Source: Yamagishiella unicocca
Taxonomy: Eukaryota > Chlorophyta > Chlorophyceae > Chlamydomonadales > Volvocaceae
Assembly (NCBI GenBank): GCA_003116995.1
Contig: BDSL01000012.1
Location: forward strand, 1,291,001-1,355,000
Direction: 5' to 3'
Length of the DNA stretch: 64,000 bases
The notes under the pieces were generated by a model. It searched no databases, was not told where the DNA came from, and was given only the letters and a program-made list of their open reading frames with translations. Of the stretch, positions 59,930-64,000 are shown piece by piece. Each line of letters starts with the position of its first letter. Positions within the stretch are counted from its first letter, which is position 1. The position numbers were made by a program, and so were the translations under genes.

Positions 59930-60581
59930 GGGTGTTCAACTCGCAACCGCAGAGCGAACTGCGACCGAGGACGCCGAGATGTCGCCGTAGATGGTCAACG
60001 ACAGGTTCTGACGTGCGCGGATGGATCTGTTGTTGACAGTCGGCGAAATGGTGGCGGCGCCTCGGAACCGACAGAGCGAACGAGTACCGCGGGGCTAAAA
60101 TCACAAACGCAGCCGAAAGCAACGAGTTATCGCTAGGATGATTGTATGCAACTACGAGGCTGCGCTGTGGAAAGGCGAGTGAGTCCGAACCTTCTATAGT
60201 ATAGTGTATACTAAGAAATCATGAAGCTATCTAGGCTGTATTGGATTGCATAGAACAAAGCTTAATCCAGGAATTGCCTGTGCATAGTAAACTTGCGTAA
60301 ACGTTGTCGGTTGTGCTGTCTGTCTCATGGCAAGTTGTAATTGCAAGTGGTTTACAATTCACAAAGTTGAATGTTACTTATTACTGTAATGGCTTAGCAT
60401 AGAACCTTGTACACTGGGTACTAGGCTGTGTGACTCCAGACAGCGCAGTTGCGGGTGGGTTCTTGCCTTCATGGCAAACCCTCACATCCGACAAGTATAT
60501 ATCATGCTTATGGATTGGCATGCTGCCTCGTTGATAGAGCCTGAGACTGCTGAGTGACGCTCGCGCGTCTACGACCGCGAA
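59930..60581. other. Intergenic region upstream of the SURF2-like gene
   Basis: AT-richer than the genes. It should contain the SURF2 5' UTR and promoter (right of 59,930) and the 3' end of the minus-strand ORF at 60,582. TGTAA-type polyadenylation motifs, as used in Chlamydomonas, are present on the minus strand near 60,351. Confidence 0.4.
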
Positions 60582-60858
60582 TTATCCCAATCGGCCCTTG
60601 GCCGTAACGTTGTTGCAAATGGACGGCAGCTTGTTCACTGCTCGGGTTCTGAGCAGAACGCTAGGGCCGCCCTGCAGCAACATTGTCACATTCTGCGCGG
60701 AGGGACAACCTGGCGTCACGTACTGCGCGTATGCGGTGTCGGACGGGGCTATCATTGTGCAGCAGGCAAGCTTTTGGGCCGCGGATGCGCGGGGGAGCGG
60801 GCAAAGTCAGCGTCGCTGCGAGTATGAGGCCCGCCAGGCCGTGGATATGAAACCCCAT
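60582..60858 (-). CDS. Possible small secreted protein (91 codons) with one frame break
   Basis: The ATG at 60,858 starts a clean signal peptide (MGFHIHGLAGLILAATLTLP). One base fewer in the G5 run at 60,791-60,795 (C5 on the coding strand) puts it in frame with APRASAAQKLACCTMIAPSD, then TAYAQYVTPGCPSAQNVTML and LLRTRAVNKLPSICNNVTAK to a TAA at 60,582. An ASA|AQ cleavage site, four Cys and two NVT glycosylation sites fit a secreted protein. A competing reading exists on the plus strand (60,598-60,882), so the strand is not certain. Confidence 0.4.
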
Positions 60859-60963
60859 TGGCGTCACTCGCTCCGCTGCTGACCCGGAGTCATTGTGGAA
60901 CTTGGCCTCGGACTCCTCACGCTGTTTCTCCCTCTCTCCCTTCTCCCTTCGCACGCGTGCTAG

Positions 60964-63784
60964 CCGCTCCCACGTCCCTCTGGGGGCACCTTAGGCGCTG
61001 TAGCTTCTGACGGCCTGGGAATAATACTCTTGCGGCACGTGCCTTCCACACCCCTTCGCCTCTTGGCCCACTCCCCCCCCTTTCAACTCCCCCTCCACCA
61101 CCTGTCCCTCTCCCAATCTTGCCCGCAGAGCCTGCAGCCGGCGCCTAGTGCCGCAGCTGCAGCTACAGCCGCAGGCGCGGCGGCCACCAGCCCGCGTGGT
61201 GGCCCCTCCGCCTCCGCCCCTGCCGGCCAGTTCGCTCCGGTGCTCTTGATCGATCGAGTGGCTCTGGAGCACGGAGCCGACTGCTTCGGTCACGTGTGCT
61301 GGGGCGGCGGGCCGGAGGCGCTGATGGCTGCCGCCACCAAGCAGCACGTGTACTTCTTCTCGCTGCTGCCCTTCTTCCAGGTCCGGTGTTTGCGGCGGTG
61401 GTTGCACGGGTTTGCGAGGAAACCCCGTGTTTGTGAGGAAACCCCGTGTTTGTGAGGAAACCTCGTGTTTGCGCGGGAGGCTTCGGAGGCGGGAGGCGCC
61501 GATGGCATCACCCGGATGAAGAGTGAGGGTGTGTTTTGCTACCCGGTGCCGCGCCGGAACCAACCCGCACCCAGTGCCGCTCCGGAACCAACTCGCACCC
61601 GAGTGCGGGTGCAAGCCAGCCCTCCCCTCCCAGGTAAACCTAGTCCCCGTCGTCCTAATCCCCTGCCTTCCTAACCCCCTTCTTTCGCCGTCCTGCCGCC
61701 CACCCACAGGGCCCCTCGTCCTGCCTGCCGCAACACGTAACGCCCACGCTGCCGCTGCCCAGCACCGCCTTCGTCCTCAGCGGGATGTACCGCACCGCAA
61801 TGCCGGCGGTGGCGATCGACTTCACCCAGAGCGCGCGCGGGCTGCTGCTGACGGACGCCGGCAACAACGTGACCATGCTGAAGCTGCTGCCCAAAGAGAC
61901 CCTCGGGTCGCAGTACGGCATGGGGCTGCAGCAGCAGCAGCAGCAGCGGGCTCAGCAGCAGATGCCGGGGTCGCAGTCCGTGTTGTTCGCCGTGCATGAG
62001 GCCTGGAGGGTGCGCGCCGACTCCGCGCACACGGTGGCGGCGGCGAGTTTGGATTGCTACAGCCCCTGCGCCACGACTACTGCCGCCGCCGCCGGCGGCG
62101 GCGGGCCGCATAAGGTTACAGTCTGGTGGCCCTCACAGCCGGGGTCTGACGGCGGCGGCAGCGGCAGCGGCCACGGGCGTAGCAACGGCGCCGGGGCGCG
62201 TGGCAGCGGCGGCGGCGCCGGGAGCGGCGGCCACCATGATATGCCGGCAGTGGGCGCTGAGATCGTACGGCACCCAGTGCGGGTGCTTTCCCTGGAGTGG
62301 AGTCCGCCGCTGGCAGGATCACGATCAGGCAGCGGCGGCGGCGGCGGCGGTGGCGGCGGTGGCGGCGGTGGCGGCGGCCCTGGGGCTGGCGCCGGCGCTG
62401 GGGTTGGGGGTGGAGTTGCTGTTGCCAGTGGTGGCGCGAGTGGTGGTGCTGGCGCTGCTGGGGTTCCGGGCACCGATGCCGCCAGCAGCAGCAGCACCGG
62501 CAACGCGCAGCAGCAGCAGCAGCAGCTGGCGGCGGCGGCGCCGACGCCGTCGACGGCGCCGGCGCTGATGACGCTGGGCGCAGACTGGGTCATCCGCATC
62601 TACGTGGAGGTTGTGATGCAGAACATGCTGCCGCCCGACCTGGCGGCCTCTGCGGCGGGGCTGTCCATGAGCCAGTTCTGCCTGACGCTGGTTATAGAGC
62701 CGCCAGGACTCAACCTGGTGCCGTCGTCGCGACCGGGAATGAGGGCCTGCTGGGCGCGGAGCCTGGGCGGCGCCAGCGCCGCTGGCGGCGGCGGCGGCGC
62801 GGCGGCGGCGGCGGCGGTGGGGTTACTGACGGATGGCGCCGCCTCCGGCGCAGCCGGGGCCGAGGACCCTGGCGGCGAGCAGGAGAGTGGCGTGGCGGGC
62901 AGCCGGCTGCAGTGGATCGTGGCCAGTGTCGGAATGGTGGCGAATGACGACTCGGAGGCCGCCGGTACGATGTACTGCATGTCGTACTGTCGTACATTGC
63001 GGCACCTATTTGGCGGGCCTGGGCTCGGCTCCGTCGTGCGCCCCCTGTGTCTGTGCGTGTGGGATGAGAAGCTCACAGTTTTGCGCGTTGGGTTAACACG
63101 TGTTGCGTGAAGCGGATGCGGTCTCAGGACCCATCCAGCTGTGCGTCTCTCAACTCAACCAACTCCCAACCAACGTAGTAGGCTGCCCTGCCCCGACCCC
63201 GTAACCCCCCTGGCCTGGCGCCCGCAGATTTCGGCGGCGGCGGCAGCGCGGGTGGCGGCCCCCTCATGGAGGAGGCGGTGTGCGTGTGGGCGGTGGACGG
63301 GCTGTCGGCGGTGGTGCTGTCAGGCATGCCGAGGGGCTCGATGTCCTCCGCTAAGGCGACGTCGTCTCCGAAGGTGCGGCTTCCCTTCCCAGCCCTCAGC
63401 CCCCGCTCGTCCCGCTGCCTGGCCCCGCCGCTGCCTTCCCCATGCAGCCCCTGCGGAGGAGATCAGCCACCGCATCCTCTCCACCATTCTGCTTGTCCGC
63501 CGCCACCACATTCAACAAGGGTGCTGCGATTGAGATTTTAGCAAAAGAAGACGTAAGATTGAATGTTATTAAACTATGGGGACTATCTAGAGAAGTTCGG
63601 CTTGCCCGCGCAGGCCGTGCTTTGGGGCATCGAGCACCGCAGTGTGACCTGGCTACAACCCGCCAAGCTGGTGCCGTCCATGTCAGCAGCCATGCGGCCG
63701 GGGGACTACGCCATATCGTCGTACGTGACTTACCCGGGCGGCATGCCGCTGCTCAAGGCCGCCGACTCGTGTGTGGGTATGCAG
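60964..63784 (+). CDS. Large WD40-repeat protein, DMXL/Rav1-like (partial, continues right)
   Basis: Recognised exons 60964-61038, 61129-61380, 61710-62964, 63228-63373 and about 63614-63784 have matching phases and strong sites (e.g. CCCACAG|GGC, GCCG|GTACG, CCCGCAG|ATT). Readings: TLGAVASDGLGIILLRH; PVLLIDRVALEHGADCFGHV followed by ALMAAATKQHVYFFSLL; AVAIDFTQSARGLLLTDAGN; VRHPVRVLSLEWSPPL; LMTLGADWVIRIYVEV; SQFCLTLVIEPPGLNLV; WIVASVGMVANDDSEAA; and EEAVCVWAVDGLSAV. These look like beta-propeller blades with long Gly/Ala/Gln insertions (CAG and GGC tracts at 61,930 and 62,330). The order VRIYVEV - FCLTLVIEPP - RACWA - VCVWAVDGL resembles DMXL/rabconnectin-3/Rav1, which regulate V-ATPase assembly. 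This is recognition from memory and only moderate. Neither end is complete. Confidence 0.55.
63531..63600. other. AT-rich island inside a GC-rich gene
   Basis: About 70 bp with organelle-like or intron-like composition, starting ATTGAGATTTTAGCAAAAGA. It could be part of a short intron (GTAAGATTGAATG ... CCCGCGCAG, 63,552-63,613), or its frame IEILAKEDVRLNVIKLWGLS could be a small organellar insertion. Confidence 0.35.
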
Positions 63785-64000
63785 GTGAGTGGGGCCGGAG
63801 GGGCCGGAGGGAGGGAACCTGAGGGTATACAAACACCTGAACACCGAAAGCGGTGAGGAAGTGATGACGTTGCCAGCGAGCAAAAGACGTTTGGCACTGA
63901 CCTGGACCTGATTTGGCCCCGTGTGCACTGGCCACCCTAGCACCCTTGTTTGGTTGTTTGGCTTCCGGGTGGTTTCGGAGTGGTTTCGGAGTGGTTCCTC

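Noticed and set aside
61991..62599. Long Ala/Gly/Arg ORFs in other frames of the WD40 gene
   Set aside because: GGC and CAG triplet tracts keep every frame open; the chosen frame is the only one with WD40-like blocks and matching splice phases.

Overview
The window looks like nuclear DNA of a chlamydomonadalean or volvocine green alga. It is GC-rich, its genes have many short exons with GT/GC...CAG introns, and its introns are packed with minisatellites. It encodes a periplasmic alpha carbonic anhydrase of the Chlamydomonas CAH1/CAH2 type and a membrane cyclase-homology protein of the type expanded in these algae. No bacterial operon structure, CRISPR array or tRNA/rRNA gene was seen. All identifications come from reading the sequence; no database search was run.

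Layout. 0.3-0.9 kb (-): first exon of a probable plastid membrane protein that runs off the left edge. 2.6-9.1 kb (-): a 13-exon membrane protein with an extracytoplasmic region and a C-terminal class III nucleotide-cyclase homology domain whose key catalytic residues are substituted. 9.1-14.3 kb: no gene recognised. 14.3-18.8 kb (-): a CDK/CDKL-like protein kinase with a very long low-complexity C-terminal tail; the ATP-binding N-lobe exon was not found. 18.8-22.4 kb: no gene recognised. 22.4-39.0 kb: a truncated founder-like repeat copy, a small membrane-protein gene, then nine head-to-tail, nearly identical 1,556-bp units (25,040-39,043).

39.4-48.4 kb: an 8,989-bp mobile element, not matched from memory to a named family. 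It is bounded by 28-bp perfect terminal inverted repeats and AAC/AAC flanks. Two subterminal tandem arrays share the core GACCGGCCCGGTCT in opposite orientation. Inside are a tyrosine recombinase (-), a protein with a zinc-finger block like a reverse-transcriptase C-terminus (+, interrupted by an in-frame TAG), a non-LTR retrotransposon C-terminal fragment, an acidic ORF, and a multi-exon Gag-like/GR-rich gene. The element ends 465 bp upstream of the carbonic anhydrase start codon.

48.8-53.2 kb (+): complete nine-exon alpha carbonic anhydrase (358 aa), reconstructed with every splice phase consistent. 54.2-55.6 kb: two weakly supported genes. 55.7-59.9 kb (-): complete seven-exon SURF2-like nucleolar protein (395 aa). 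60.6-60.9 kb (-): possible small secreted protein. 61.0-64.0 kb (+): N-terminal part of a large WD40/DMXL-like protein running off the right edge.

The host genes do not form a pathway. The cyclase-like protein, kinase, carbonic anhydrase, SURF2 and WD40 genes are independent neighbours. The genomic drama is the 1.5-kb tandem amplification and the large recombinase-bearing element next to it. Several reading frames break at runs of G or C, so part of the apparent pseudogenisation may be a sequence-accuracy artefact.
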